A DNA stretch of 64,000 nucleotides. Source: Nemophila menziesii (Eukaryota; Streptophyta; Magnoliopsida; Boraginales; Hydrophyllaceae). Position 1 is the first letter of the stretch; each line of letters starts with the position of its first letter. The DNA lies in NCBI GenBank assembly GCA_029959085.1, contig JARWIR010000061.1, forward strand, positions 3,596,001 through 3,660,000. Direction: 5' to 3'. Position numbers and translations under genes: made by a program. Positions 23,347 to 34,600 of the stretch are shown here, piece after piece. The notes under the pieces were generated by a model. It worked only from the letters and a program-made list of their open reading frames with translations. It was not told the DNA's origin and searched no databases.

Positions 23347-25700
23347 AATTTCGAATGAAAAAAAAGGCTAGGAAAATAGATACATATGACTGAACGAGAC
23401 TTTTTGTCCATTGAAAAAGCTCTGATTGTAGAAAATCCGATGAACTTTATTCTCAGTGAAATGGAATCGAAATTGAGAAACAACTCCCAATGAGTGAGTC
23501 ACAAGGCAAAAAAGGACAGAAGGACCAAACTCAGTAATATTGTCAAGGACAAAGCGAGACAAGAAAACAAAAATGGAAAACACAAAATAGTGTACGAGGG
23601 GAGAGGAACGTACAAGACTGAAGGGATCTGAATTTTTTCTGAAATTATTTAAACCTGAAAACAATATGTTTGGTGAACATATGGACAAAATAAGGATGAA
23701 AAGCTGGAGCCTAAATCTCCTCTCAATATTGGGCTAGAAAAAAAAAAAGGAATAGAGTTTAATGGGCCACTTACACTCTCATTTGGGTCCCTTAAAAAGT
23801 GGAGGTGGACCTTAATCACTCTAGTAACCCAACCCCAAACAAAACAACTTTACTTAACCAAAATCGATTTTTTTGGATTAAGAAATTCCCAAATCAAACC
23901 CCAATCCTAAAAATAAAAAATCCAACAATTGCAAATCCATGGTGGAAGACTATATTTAAGATGAAAGGATATAAGAGGTACCAAACTGCTATGGTAATGA
24001 AATCTTAAGAGAGGAAAACAAAATTAAAAGAATAGCACTCAACGCGTCCTTAGATAAAATCAAAGAAATGAAAAGATGTGGCGAGCTAGGTGGACTCCGG
24101 CTATGGGTGCTGCAAAGCTGAGATGCCTTTCGAAATGGAATTGGAGAGTGGTAAAGTGAAAGATGAGGATGAGATATGTGGGGTTGAGAGAGATAGGCGG
24201 AATATAAGATAGGTTTTGTGAGAGACTGTGATAAATAAAGAAAAGTGTACGTCTAGAAATAAAGTAACCGGCCATAGTATGATTGAAGAATAAAAGGCTA
24301 GTTGATACTCATGTTCTGGCCCAGACCAAAAAAGACCCTAAAATCAGGTTTTATGGGTCAGTGAATTCATTTGGGCATCCCTTCTTTTATTACATAATGA
24401 GAAAATGTTGTATAAAAATACTAGCCCAAATAAGGTTAAAATATATCTAAACTATAAGTATAACTTTGAATCCAGCACCTTCAAATTTTATTGTAATCTT
24501 TATGTTTGAAAACCCGAATGTAAATTTTATGGTCTATCAATTTATAATTCCTTGAGTTAAATACACAAAACATCCTTGAACCATATTCCCCTTCTCCTAA
24601 GAGTACAACTCTTTTTAATGCATTAAAAGGTTCAGTTTATATTTGTCTTATCATCCAAATATGTTTTTTAATAATTTTATACCATAATATATTTGTTCTT
24701 GCAACTATAAGATTAATTTAGTCACAAACGAATTGATGTGAAGACTATCAGATTTTAAAGAAAGTCACTTTGCAGTGAAGGTAATTATATAGTATTGTCA
24801 TATAATATCATTCTTGTCTGGCCTAAATAATATTATTGCCATCTCAAAACAAACAATCGCAAACATATAAAAATACATATGATATTGTGAGTATGACACC
24901 AAAAAATTACTACGCTTACAAAAAATAAACAAACTTTTATGCCATTAAATCAAATATATTTACATATTGTGAAATTTATCCATATATAATTCCACACATA
25001 AATATATAATTTTAGCTAAAAATACATAACCGACGTTCAATCTTATATAAAAAACTATAAAAATTACTTAAGATACACCTACTATATACGGCTAACCCTT
25101 TAATAGAAAAACATGTTAATAGAAAAAGAAACCCAAAACTAAAACTAAACGTATCAAACACCCTTTCTACCCCACCCTCTGGCCTCTAACAACACCTATT
25201 CACGGCGTCACTCCAACACCATTGAATTACCGCTTCCATTCATGGAGGCACCGAGCACTACCATTGTCGCATTTTATCCATCACCGTCACAAGCGCATCA
25301 TATTCTCTTTATCTCATACGATGTGAAATAAAAGAAGGTTTTATCCCAAAAATTTCTCCTTGTGTAAATTCGTCAAATGTTCCATATGTAGAAATAGGTA
25401 AATCACCACCGCCTTTTATATTCACCAACACTATTTCTCTATGTTTCCACAACACATATTTGAAACCCTCACTCCCTATATAACCACCATCAATGCCATC
25501 GACGTCCGCATAACCCCCTAAAACAACCACAAGCCGCGACATCTATATTCCATCAAATACTAAAAAAATCTTTTTTAGTTACTCAGATGATAACATGGGT
25601 ATTGCACAATAAGTGTTCGATATAATCACAAAGCAATTTTTTAATTTTATTTTCCCTTTTTTCGGTAATTATACTCTATGGAATCCATTGCCCTTTCATA
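23347..25700. other. Spacer between the DUF4283 pseudogene and pol in unit B
   Basis: It may include the decayed C-terminal part of the DUF4283 gene up to about 24300, because + strand frames stay partly open (for example 23799-24008, rich in Asn, Pro and Lys), but no domain is visible. From 24300 to 25150 it is AT-rich and featureless. At 25309-25542 the minus strand holds a 77-codon frame with GGYADVDGIDGGYIGSEG and GTFDEFTQGEIFGIKPSF; a near-identical frame lies at 47985-48203. I cannot assign it. It lies downstream of the integrase on the pol strand, where Athila elements can carry extra sequence. Confidence 0.5.
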
Positions 25701-25714
25701 AAATTTCTCTTCTA

Positions 25715-27190
25715 TCAGCAAAACTGAGTCAAGGATTTCTCTTGACCAGTTTCTTGAGAATGATAAGAAAAAGATACACGATGTCTCACCCCATACTTCT
25801 CTAATACCGCCTTCAAGTATTTGTTCACAAAGTGCGTACCTCCATCACTAATAATGACTCTAGGCGTACCATGTCTCATTGAGATGTGTGATTTCAAGAA
25901 CTTTTATCACCACTGATGAATCATTTGTAGGTAGAGCTACGTCCTCTACCCATTTTGACACATAATCAACACTAGTAGGATGTATATATTTCCATTGGAT
26001 AGGGACCGATGAAATCAGTACCCCACACATCAAATATCCAAACTTCAAGAACATTATTACGTGGAATCTCATCTCTCTTCGATATATTACTAGTATATTG
26101 GCATATGTGGCCTTCTTTGACATATGCATGTCAATCTTTATGTAAAGTAGGACAATAAAAACAAGATTTAAGTACCTTTGTAGCTGTACGATCACCTTTG
26201 AAATGTCCTCCGTAGGGTGAATGATGAAGACTTGCAACTACTACACAGACTTCACCTTCACGTATGCATCTTCTCACCATCAGATCACTACATGTTTTAT
26301 AGAGGAAATAATTCTCCCAAAAGAACTACTTAGCACGGTGGACTAATCTCTTCCTCTCTTGTGGGTTATCTCCTTCAGGAAAGGATCCACTCACAATAAG
26401 ATTTGCTATATATGCATAACAAGGAGTACCAGTTGTGTGTATCGAAATAAACTCCCATCAGGAAACTTCTCCTTGACTAACTCTGGTCCACTATTAACCT
26501 TAGAACCTTCCAGACACGACAAATGATCTGCTACTTGATTCTCACCTCCCTTTCGATCTCGTATCCCTAAGTTAAACTCTTGCAACAATAATACTCATAT
26601 AATCAAACGCGGCTTCGTGTCTTTCTTCTCCATAAGGTATTTGATCGCGTATACAACAATTTTCGCCCCAAGAAGATTAGAACGAAATTTGTCAAAAGCG
26701 TTCACAATGGCTAATAGTTCCTTCTTGGTCACGGTATAATTAATTTGCGCAATTATGAAAGTATTACTCGCATAGTAAATGGAATGAAATACCTTATATT
26801 TTCTCTGACCTAACACAACACCCGTAGCAAGATCATCAGCATCACACATAACTTCAGACGAAATATTCCAATCAGGAGGAAGTACGATCGGAGTGGACAC
26901 GAGCTTCTCCTTGATCTCCAACAATGCATCCATGTAAGCTTCATTAAAAAGGAATTTGGTGTCCTTCTCAAGTAAGTTACACAACGACTTGACTATCTTA
27001 GAGAAATATTTGATGAACCGAGAAGCTTCTCACCCCTTTAACTTAAAAAGGAGGTGGAAGAATCTTGATCACTTCATTATTTGCGCGATCAACCTCTAAA
27101 CCTGAGCTTGAAACCTTATATTCCAACACTATTTCCTCACGAACCATGAAGTGATACTTCTCCAAATTTAAAACCAAACCAGTTTCCTTG
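25715..27190 (-). pseudogene. Athila-type Ty3/gypsy pol remnant (RT-RNase H-integrase), unit B
   Basis: Read from 27190 down, it shows the last part of RT (RCKETGLVLNLEKYHFMVRE, ILPPPF, VKGVRSF), then an RNase H region in a 129-codon open frame. That frame has LLEKDTKFLFNEAYMDALLE, VMCDADDLATGVVLGQRKYK and NYTVTKKELLAIVNAFDKFR. EFNLGIRDRKGGENQVADHL follows. The integrase zinc region (HHSPYGGHFKGDRTATKVL-like, CPTLHKD) precedes the catalytic core, with VDYVSKWVEDVALPTND and GTPRVIISDGGTHFVNKYLK. These signatures are typical of the Athila lineage. Gag, protease and the RT active site are absent because the unit is cut at 27190. Stops and frame changes separate the pieces. Confidence 0.9.
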
Positions 27191-27415
27191 CATCTAATTA
27201 AGGTTAAGGGTTAAGGTTAAAGGTTTAAGGGTTTAAGATGTAAGGTTTAAGGATATATGTTTAGGCGTTAAGATTAAATTAAAGGTTAAGATTAAGATGA
27301 AGATTAGTGTTTAAGGCTTAAGGTGTAAGGTTAAAGTTATGGTTAAGATTAATGTTTAGGTTAAGATTAAGGGTAAGGTTAAATTTAAGATCAAGGTGAG
27401 GGTTATGGTTCATTT
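27191..27415. repeat. Degenerate telomere-like repeat tract
   Basis: About 220 bases built from variants of TTAAGGG, TTAAGG and TTTAAGGG (for example AAGGTTAAGGGTTAAGGTT at 27199). The plant telomere unit is TTTAGGG. Here the units are of mixed length (6-8) and most carry an extra A, so this is telomere-like rather than a clear interstitial telomeric array. It begins exactly where unit B is truncated. Confidence 0.65.
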
Positions 27416-27504
27416 TAATCATATTCAATATTTGATCCCTTAATCCTAAAATATATATTATCAATTCAACTCATGAATCAATATAGTAAGTAAATTATAC
27501 AGGG

Positions 27505-27660
27505 AAGGCCCAGGGCCGGTCCTGAGGGTAGGACGGAGAGGCGACCACTTCGTGCCTCCGATTTTTTGATGTGTTTTGGGGTCTTCAATTTATAATATTC
27601 TTGCATAAAGGGGTCTCAATTTGTAAATTAGACCCCTCGAGGGAAACATTGCTCAATCTT
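27505..27660. mobile_element. hAT-like transposon terminus or MITE
   Basis: A GC-rich end, CAGGGCCGGTCCTGAGG at 27511, is followed by a GGCGACC...TGCCTCC and GGGGTC...GACCCCTCGAGG pattern. Plant hAT-related elements and their MITEs often start with CAGGGCCGG-type palindromic ends. A similar but not identical end (CAGGGTGGGCCTTGGTCGG) lies at 51336 in front of a hAT transposase remnant. The other end was not found. Confidence 0.4.
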
Positions 27661-28329
27661 TTCTATTCATTTTTTTATTTTTTAATGACTATCTTTGTAA
27701 ATTATAATTTAAACTAATGCATGTAAAGGAAATATACCATTTACATTAAAAGGTTTACCTAGAGGTGATAAGGCTTTATTTATCTGTGGTGAATAAGATA
27801 TTATATTATTTATGTTTTCATGTCACAAAAAATATTAATTGAAAAATTAGTATTATTATAGGAGAAAAAAAAGATATCACATCCGATTGTCATTATCATA
27901 ATGTTCATGTTTCAAATGAGATTATTTTGTATATTATTTGCATTATTAGTATATTTCATTCTGTTCAATTTAGAAAATAAAAATAAGACTTATTTTATAA
28001 CGAATATGAATATGGCAAGATACATTTTTAAAATTTCTTTTTTGTTAAAATCATACATATATGAAAATAAAAATAAGACTTATAATTCTTATTTTAGAAA
28101 GAATATAAATCTTGTGAAATAAATTTTTAATTTTTTTTTTTTGTTAAAAATCATACATATATGAATATAATAAATGAGAGAATGAGAAAAATATGGGAAT
28201 CATTATATAGATTTTTACAAACCAAACGGAGCATAAGTTTTGAGAAGGTTAAGCAACTATATTGGGGATTTTTGAGCTAAACGGGAGAAGAGCGAAAATA
28301 GGAAAAATTAGATGAGTTGTGTTATGTAA
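27661..28329. other. AT-rich DNA with a two-copy tandem repeat of about 100 bp
   Basis: No gene is seen. Around 27970-28165 a segment containing GAAAATAAAAATAAGACTTAT and TTGTTAAAATCATACATATATGAA is present twice with a period near 100 bp. The open frame at 27901-28122 is low-complexity and not supported as coding. Confidence 0.5.
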
Positions 28330-30290
28330 TATAGATTTCTAATTTGCGTCATAATTAAAAAATTTAAAAAAGCTCACGGTAATATTAAATCCGAAATACC
28401 CTACTTAATGCAAATCAAATAAACCCAAAATTTGGAAAAACATCAAATTGTATAAATTAGGCTCAACCCATATTGGGATTCTCAAGCACTAAATGCTTAG
28501 CTCATATTAAAAGTTAAAACGATAAAGAAATTATATCATTCATTATTTCTAATACAAAAATAAGATAATTAACCTAATTAAAGGGTTGGTTTAAACTATT
28601 GTTGAAGAAGAAAGACTTATGAAGCTCTTCCTTTACCTTTTGCCATTTTGATCTGCTCTGACTTGTGGAAATTATGAATCGTACTAAAAATGAGATAAAA
28701 AAGCTATTTATACTAATACAAATCAGATTGGGCCTTAATCTTATTTAATTACATGATTAAAAACCCAAGTCAAATAAGTAATTCACGTAACTGTTGTACA
28801 CAATCTAGTAAAACGGGCGTAACTTTTGTGTCTTAAGTCCAAATCACCTGATCCCAATCCTCAATTCGAGCTAAAACAAAGGTGCACCTTTGTTATTTGA
28901 ATTACCAGACAGATTCATATGCTCTTTTTTAACTCCTTGAGTTGTGCTTCCGCTCCTTTGACCTCTCTTCTTGATCTATGACTTTAAACTTCAATTTTTC
29001 TCCTCATCTTGGTGATCTATATCATCTATGTACCTAAGAAATTTATTCTAAAAACAAACAAATTAATGCACAAAATCTCTAAAAACATAAATTATTCAAT
29101 ACCAACTAGAGAAAGTGCAGTATGATAAAATAAGTATAAAAGTCTATCAAATAAGTCTAACATCTACCTAAAATAATGTCTCCTAAGGGAATATATTTAT
29201 CAAAAAAGGGAGATATCAAAACCTCAAACTCTAACCTTTGTCGTATCGACAAAGTAATATAAAAACAAAGGCATATGACACGTAAAAATGCAGAGTCTAG
29301 TGAATGGTACCCAAAGAACAAACTAAAATAAATCTCATATAGTATAACTTAAACTAATGTACATATACACCTGCCATGCAAATTCAAACATAAACAATAT
29401 CAATCAAAATTAACTTCACAGTGTTAGATAGCTACACTTACTACTTATCTTGTGATGGTGGCTAAGTGGTCTTCAACAATCCTCACTTGCTTTGAATGCT
29501 CCACTTAACTTACTCCATATTGGCTAAATTATATATTCACTATGTATCTACAAATCACGAGGACATTATGGTTTTAGCGTAGCCTTAGGGACGGTATGTA
29601 ATGTATATTTGGTAAACTGAATTGAGCTTTTGGCTCTCTCCTCACTTACCATCAACAAATTGTACAAGAGATTAGTTTACACTCGCATATGTTCTCACTC
29701 AACCCATTTGACGCACTAATTTAGGGTCACCAAATTCACCCAATAAGTACTAAATATGGTTCCCAAAACTTTCACTTTGCCAGCTACTTGATTTTTTTTA
29801 TATATACGTCTTTTTTTCTTTTCTTTGTAAAATACCCCTGACCATCATTTTTATGTGAATGGTCATGTATATTATAAATTTTTTATTTTTCTCTTGTTTT
29901 TTCAATGACCCCAGCAAAGGGTTACAAATAATATATCATCATCAATTGCGCACATCATACAAACGCATAAAAGTCCCTTCTAATGTAATTCCCCAGTGAT
30001 GCAACCACCACCCCAAACTCAAGCTCTAGACAGGAAGTCTCATGATCGTGATTCAAGTTCGGGTCATATGGAAAGTCCTATAAACTAAGGGGATATAGCT
30101 TATATCGTGGAGACAAAGAAAAGGCTGAAAGGCTAAAAATGGGGCTAAGAATGATAATATTAATCACAGGTTAGAAAGCTAAAAGGTTTCAAATGGATAT
30201 CAAATAATTGCCTCTATCATTTTCCTAGTTACATAGCTTGCCTTTAGTTTCTAAATAAGTGTGTTCTCTACTCATTTAGATCTCACGTTC
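28330..30290. repeat. LTR-like fragment D of the gypsy-type family
   Basis: It matches 15258-16779 of unit A and then the corresponding end of the LTR-like region in unit B (19990-20390), in the same orientation. It ends near CTCATTTAGA, as do the other copies before sequence X. It lacks the first about 600 bases of the LTR-like region. The following 140 bases (30291-30430), with TCACGTTCTACACACCAATC, are not shared with A-C and show no feature. Confidence 0.7.
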
Positions 30291-30429
30291 TACACACCAA
30301 TCATTTTCTCTAAGTACAAGCTTCTTTCTTTTGCATTGTTTGTTAATTTTTCCTATCAATTATCTAATGTTTACATGCAATCAAAGTGTGTTTTACATTA
30401 GCTTCTAAGATCTACTATTTTCTATCATA

Positions 30430-30788
30430 AACTTATAAAGGGTATCGTATATAGTGTATGACAATGATACCAAGATGTGGGGTTAGACCTGTTATGAACA
30501 CCTAATGACAAAAGAAAAGACAATCCAAGGTAAGTAAGTACGCGGCAGTCAAAGATATACAAGGATCCAATATTGAGAGATACAACCATTGTCATTACTT
30601 CTATTTCAGAAATATTTTATCAATAATATTTTTTTGCAAACAATCACTTAATGAATAAGGACGAGTTAAAATTAATTAAAAATTTGGACAAGAAGTTATA
30701 AAATTTGCTAAAAGTTTTGCTAGCATGGTTCTTTTATTTACTTAAGTATGAGATAATCTTAATTTCTTTGGGTTAAAATTTTACTTAA
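30430..30788. repeat. Composite unit, copy 2: start and promoter region
   Basis: The second composite unit enters abruptly at AAAGGGTATCGTATATAGTG (equivalent to 4321 in copy 1) because fragment D and a short unique stretch replace the earlier part. The landmark GATCCAATATTGAGAGATAC is at 30564. Confidence 0.75.
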
Positions 30789-30798
30789 CCCTATAAAG
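30789..30798 (+). promoter_or_regulatory. TATA box of DUF724-like pseudogene, copy 2
   Basis: CCTATAAAG is followed by the same pyrimidine-rich leader as at 4684. An untranslated leader intron is suggested by CTTTCAAAGACAAAG followed by GTATAT at about 31110 and the TTTCCAG acceptor at 31353. Confidence 0.5.
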
Positions 30799-31353
30799 TA
30801 CACATTTTATTGGAATCAAACCCTAACTCAACTTCATTTAGATATTACATCACACTAATATCTCTTCCAACATCAAAAGCATATTCAGAAGGTCAACCAC
30901 AAACAATCATTATCTCAATTTCATCTCTTAACCCATATTTTGTATTATGTTTGTTAAACATGACCGTCCAGACCTCAGACCTCAACCTTAGATCTCCGCT
31001 GAAAAGAATTTTTTTTAATTTCTTACCTCAGATCTCTGTGAAAAAACACTATTTTATTTCGTATCTCAGATCCTTGGCCATGGTATTTCACTTAAACTTT
31101 CAAAGACAAAGGTATATTTTCAATTCCTAATTTTTTTTAATAACACATATTTTATTTAGCAAAAACTCAATTCTAATAAATATTATATATTTTTTAATTT
31201 CATTTTTAATTTTTACAATTTGAAAACTATTTAGAAATATAAATAAGATTGAAATAGGAAATTAAGTTTTTTATCAAGAAAAAATAGTGTCAAATAAGTT
31301 GTAATAGAGCTTATGATTGTAGTTTTGATTTTTGTTATTCCTTTGGTTTCCAG

Positions 31354-31988
31354 TTAGGAGGTGGATAAATCATACTGAAGAGAAAATGAGTAAGGCCAAT
31401 GAAGGTACTAATGAAGAGTTTGGAATATTTGATAATAGGTAAAAATATAAACTCCTCATATGGTGGGAAAATTTGTGGTGTATTTATTGAGTAACCATGA
31501 ATACAATTTTGTGCGTAGATCCTACCTAGATTAGAGCAGATGAAATGATAGATAACGAACCACTTTTAATGTGGTTTAAAGAGAAAATGCACTAGGGTAC
31601 TAATTAAAGTAAGCAAGAAAGTTATGAGTTGGTTAATACTCTATACTAGGTTTTTTCTTTTGGTTAATAATACTTTTTATTATATATCCCCAGCAAGGAA
31701 ATACTTAAGAAACACGGAAGCCCTAGGGCAGAGAAGGTACTGTGGGCAACTTTTGAAGAAACAGATGTGCTTAAAACGATACAACAAAAGCCTTATTTCA
31801 TGCCTCTACTAATGTACAAAGAAATCGATCGTGAAGGCTTAGCTATTGGGAGTATGGAGACTTTTGCAGTTGAAATTTATATAACACGTGAATTAAACAA
31901 GGAAAACAAGAGGTTCAAGAAAAACAAGAAACATAAATTCAATTATAACATAACGATTGACCAACTAATAGTTGTTTTACTAGTTTGA
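31354..31988 (+). pseudogene. DUF724-like gene fragment, three exons, copy 2 (longest)
   Basis: This has the same exon structure as at 4973. Exon a is 31354-31438, with CAG before it and a GT donor after it; it encodes ANEGTNEEFGIFDN. Exon b starts at 31519 after GTAG. Exon c runs from 31694 after CCCCAG to about 31988. Exon c reads KVLWATFEETDVLKTIQQKP, YFMPLLMYKEI, DREGLAIGSMETFAVEI. The family pattern is LWK-IE-MEVFK--PQ-PHF-PLL-----REG-AIG-MVTF. Here it is complete through the REG-AIGSMETF part. The C-terminal helical stretch after it (NKENKRFKKNKKHK) does not clearly match the family. The Agenet repeats are absent. Exon b carries a stop, so the gene is dead. DUF724 identity rests on exon c. 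Confidence 0.68.
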
Positions 31989-32029
31989 AGTTTCTACAAA
32001 TATCTCACAGCTTACCCGAGTCAAAGGCC

Positions 32030-32824
32030 TCTCTAATGTAATAAGACAAAGTATATTATATATATATATATTATATCTCTCATTATATATTTTCATGTAA
32101 CAACTAGTAGGTCCATATTAATTTTAGAGACAATTTTCACATAAAAAATGAAAAAACATCAATTTCACGTTTAAATAAAACATTATTGTAAATGTAAAAG
32201 TTACCAATATACCCTTCTAACTATTAAATGATAACTATACTTATTAATTAATAAGACATTTCACCTAGTTTTTTACAATAAATTAATAATAACTACATTA
32301 ATTAGTTTTTAAAAAAAAGTAAATATAAAATATATTTTTACCAACAGAGGTTTTCAGGGAATTTTTTAAATTTTTTTTCTTTTCTAAAACAGCTTTTCCC
32401 GGGTTTTTCCTTTCCTAAAGAGGGGTCCTAGGTGAGGGAATTTTTATATTAGCAATTTTTATTTCTTTTCGAAGGGGATATTATTTTTATGATTTATTTC
32501 TCTTAAATAGGCAAATTTTTCTTTCCAATGTTTTACCTTTTCAGCGGAGTGACAAATTTTATAATATTTTTTTCAAATTTGAATATAATTTTTTTTGTTT
32601 GTAGATTTTATATCTTTTATTGCTAGGGACCCGTGGGAAGAATATTTTTTATAATTTTTTTTCTTTTCAAGCGAAAAGCAAGGGACATTATTTTAATTCT
32701 AATATTATTTTTTTCTTTTAAGGGATGATGGTGGCTAGGGCAAGTTTTATAGTTTTTCGCTTCATCGTTTTATAGTTTTTTCTTTTTATCTTTTCCAACA
32801 ACGGGATCGGGAGGGGGAAGAGAT
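32030..32824. other. T-rich spacer of the composite unit, copy 2
   Basis: Counterpart of 5476-6240, including a TA run at about 32055-32071, TAGTAGGTCCATATTAATTT near 32106 and GGGATGATGGTGGCTAGGGC near 32722. Non-coding. Confidence 0.7.
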
Positions 32825-33430
32825 TTATCCGATCTACATTATAAGATTGGGTTGAGATTTGTGTGATCAAGATTTAGATGAGATTTTCTTGTCAGTCTTA
32901 CTGAGATGAAATTTGTCCCATTAAATTTTTTGAGAATCCAACAATAGGAAAATAAGTATTTTTGATAAATTATTAATAATTTAATGTGATATTTTTCATC
33001 TATAATTTTTTACATATGATACATAAATTTGAGATTTGATCTACTGTAAATAAGAAATAAAAATATCTTTGTAAATTGTGCATGTGATGAGATTTGTCTT
33101 ACCAAAATTGAGATGGAATTTGTCACTTCTATGCTAAGTTTTAGATAAGATTTGTCTCGTCTTCAAGTTTAGATTGAGATGGAATTTGTATTATATCTAT
33201 TCCAAGATTGAGATGAACTTTGTCACATATCTAATTTTAAAACTATGATGAAATATGTTCCATTTCTATTCTAATACTGAGAAGAGATGTGTCTCATTGT
33301 CAACCCTAAGTCTGAGATAAAGTTTGTCTAATTTCCATTATAAGATTAAGATTAGACCTTTCCCCTCTCCTATTTGTCTCGTCTCCATTCTGAAATTGCG
33401 ATGGGATTTGTTCCTTTTCTAGAGACTAGA
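32825..33430. repeat. 34-bp degenerate minisatellite, block 3
   Basis: Same family and unit position as 6245-6860. Typical units are GAGATGGAATTTGTC, GAGATAAGATTTGTCTCG and GATTGAGATGGAATTTGTA. Confidence 0.88.
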
Positions 33431-33604
33431 GTTTGGAGTGCTTTTTTGTAAAATACCTAGTTTAAATGAAATACTTTAGTGTATATCTGGTTGGCGGAAA
33501 ATAGATCAATGAAAGAAGTCACTCTCATGTAGAAACTAAGGGAAACTTGTTAAAATGAAACTAAAAGATTCCATGTAGATGTGAAACAAAAAAATTAAGG
33601 AAAT

Positions 33605-33985
33605 GTAATTAAAAGTTGAAGTCTTATGAGAATTCTATGCTCTTCAATAACATATTTAAGTAACGCAAATTTTTTTTTCCTTAAAATGAAAGTGCTTAAA
33701 GATATCGAAACTTTGACTTATTTTTTTTCTCTTGAGATAGATCCTTCTCAAATGCATTTGGACAAAGTAAATTCGTTTCTAAAATAAAATCTATTCTTTG
33801 TTTTCTCTCATCAAGACTTTTCGATTAAACACGTATTACACGGAGCTTCACTTTTCACGCTCTTCTTTTTAATTTGTGTCCTAAAATTCCATATAAGTAA
33901 TTATTCAGCATCCTTATCATATTCACGAACAAATTCTTGTCTTTTCTCATTATATCAACTTAACTTTATAAATGAAGAGCCTTCA
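33605..33985 (-). pseudogene. ADA2: ADA2 fragment, copy 2 (more decayed)
   Basis: This is the same region of ADA2 as at 7040-7410 on the minus strand: EYDKDAE-LL then MEF (about 33930-33885), SKSLDERKQRIDFILETN (about 33830-33780) and NAFEKDLSQEKK (about 33770-33730). Beyond this a T-rich indel near 33670-33730 destroys the FMRFHSKEEH-like part. It shares the stop after MEF with the 7.0 kb copy. That break therefore predates the duplication, while the other breaks are private. Confidence 0.82.
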
Positions 33986-34035
33986 TCTTTTAATTATTGT
34001 GTTACAAAAGTGTGGCTTTATTAGATGTTATTGAG

Positions 34036-34600
34036 TCACCCTCCAACCCTTAAGATGTGGTAGTTTGGAAGGTATACCATTCGTAGGACAGCAATGCATA
34101 ATAAAATTCCATCTCTTGATTGACTCCTAATCGCAAGTCCGCCCAGTTTATACAATAACTGATCATTCATTAAATCCAGAGCGTCTTTTTGAAAAACAGA
34201 AAAATAAACAAAAGATTCGCATACCTGACCAAGTCTTTGATTTACATGATACAAAAGTATCTCCAATGTATGTATTATATTATACGCACCAAATACTACT
34301 TTTATAGCATCAGTCTAATGTAAAAATTTCAGTTAATACAAATAAGCACAAGAGAATGTAATAATGTCATTACCGTCCATTAAAATTTGACATAATTCAT
34401 AAGCATTATCTTTAGCTTGAGCTTAAAAAAACGTCTTCTAATTTTATCATAATTTGTTGATTAGTAACTTCTTCACTATCTTTACATTCTTCAGCATTTA
34501 AAAGATTCCCTAAATCTTTATCAAATGAATTCAAAACACTATTTACTTCAGAGTCACTTTCATTTTCATCACTGTGCTAAAGGTGAAAATTATATAAAAA
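34036..34600 (-). pseudogene. Unidentified plant gene fragment, copy 2
   Basis: Counterpart of 7487-8010. The minus strand reads an acidic DENESDSEVNSVLNSF and LLNAEECKDSEEVTNQ piece (about 34580-34450), AYELCQILMDGND (about 34410-34370), then VNQRLGQVCESFVYFSVFQK and DALDLMNDQL in the 76-codon frame at 34266-34036. The segment coding for KQRLKFEAFFESCTHEFYYA in copy 1 is mostly deleted here. Together the copies give a longer ancestral protein than either alone. No family is recognised. Confidence 0.5.

Larger units (their letters stand above)
16780..27190. mobile_element. Gypsy-type composite unit B, 10.4 kb
   Basis: A long unit whose sequence order is repeated almost base for base in unit C (39331-49795). 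It has an internal-like left part (16780-18060), an LTR-like part (18061-20390), a spacer with a 46-bp tandem duplication, a DUF4283 pseudogene (+), a further spacer, and an Athila-type pol (-). The left edge is GTTAGTGACGGTAAGACCGA. The right edge is an abrupt change after GCATCTAATT into telomere-like repeats. The open frames inside are mutually inconsistent in strand, so this is probably a nest of elements duplicated together rather than one autonomous retrotransposon. Confidence 0.8.

Noticed and set aside
24060..24275. Minus-strand 71-codon frame kept in both B and C (46710-46925), resembling a leader or signal peptide
   Set aside because: B and C are nearly identical throughout, so its conservation carries no weight, and no family was recognised.
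27901..28122. Hydrophobic 73-codon frame suggesting a small membrane protein
   Set aside because: It is produced by AT-rich tandem repeat sequence; composition alone explains the hydrophobicity.
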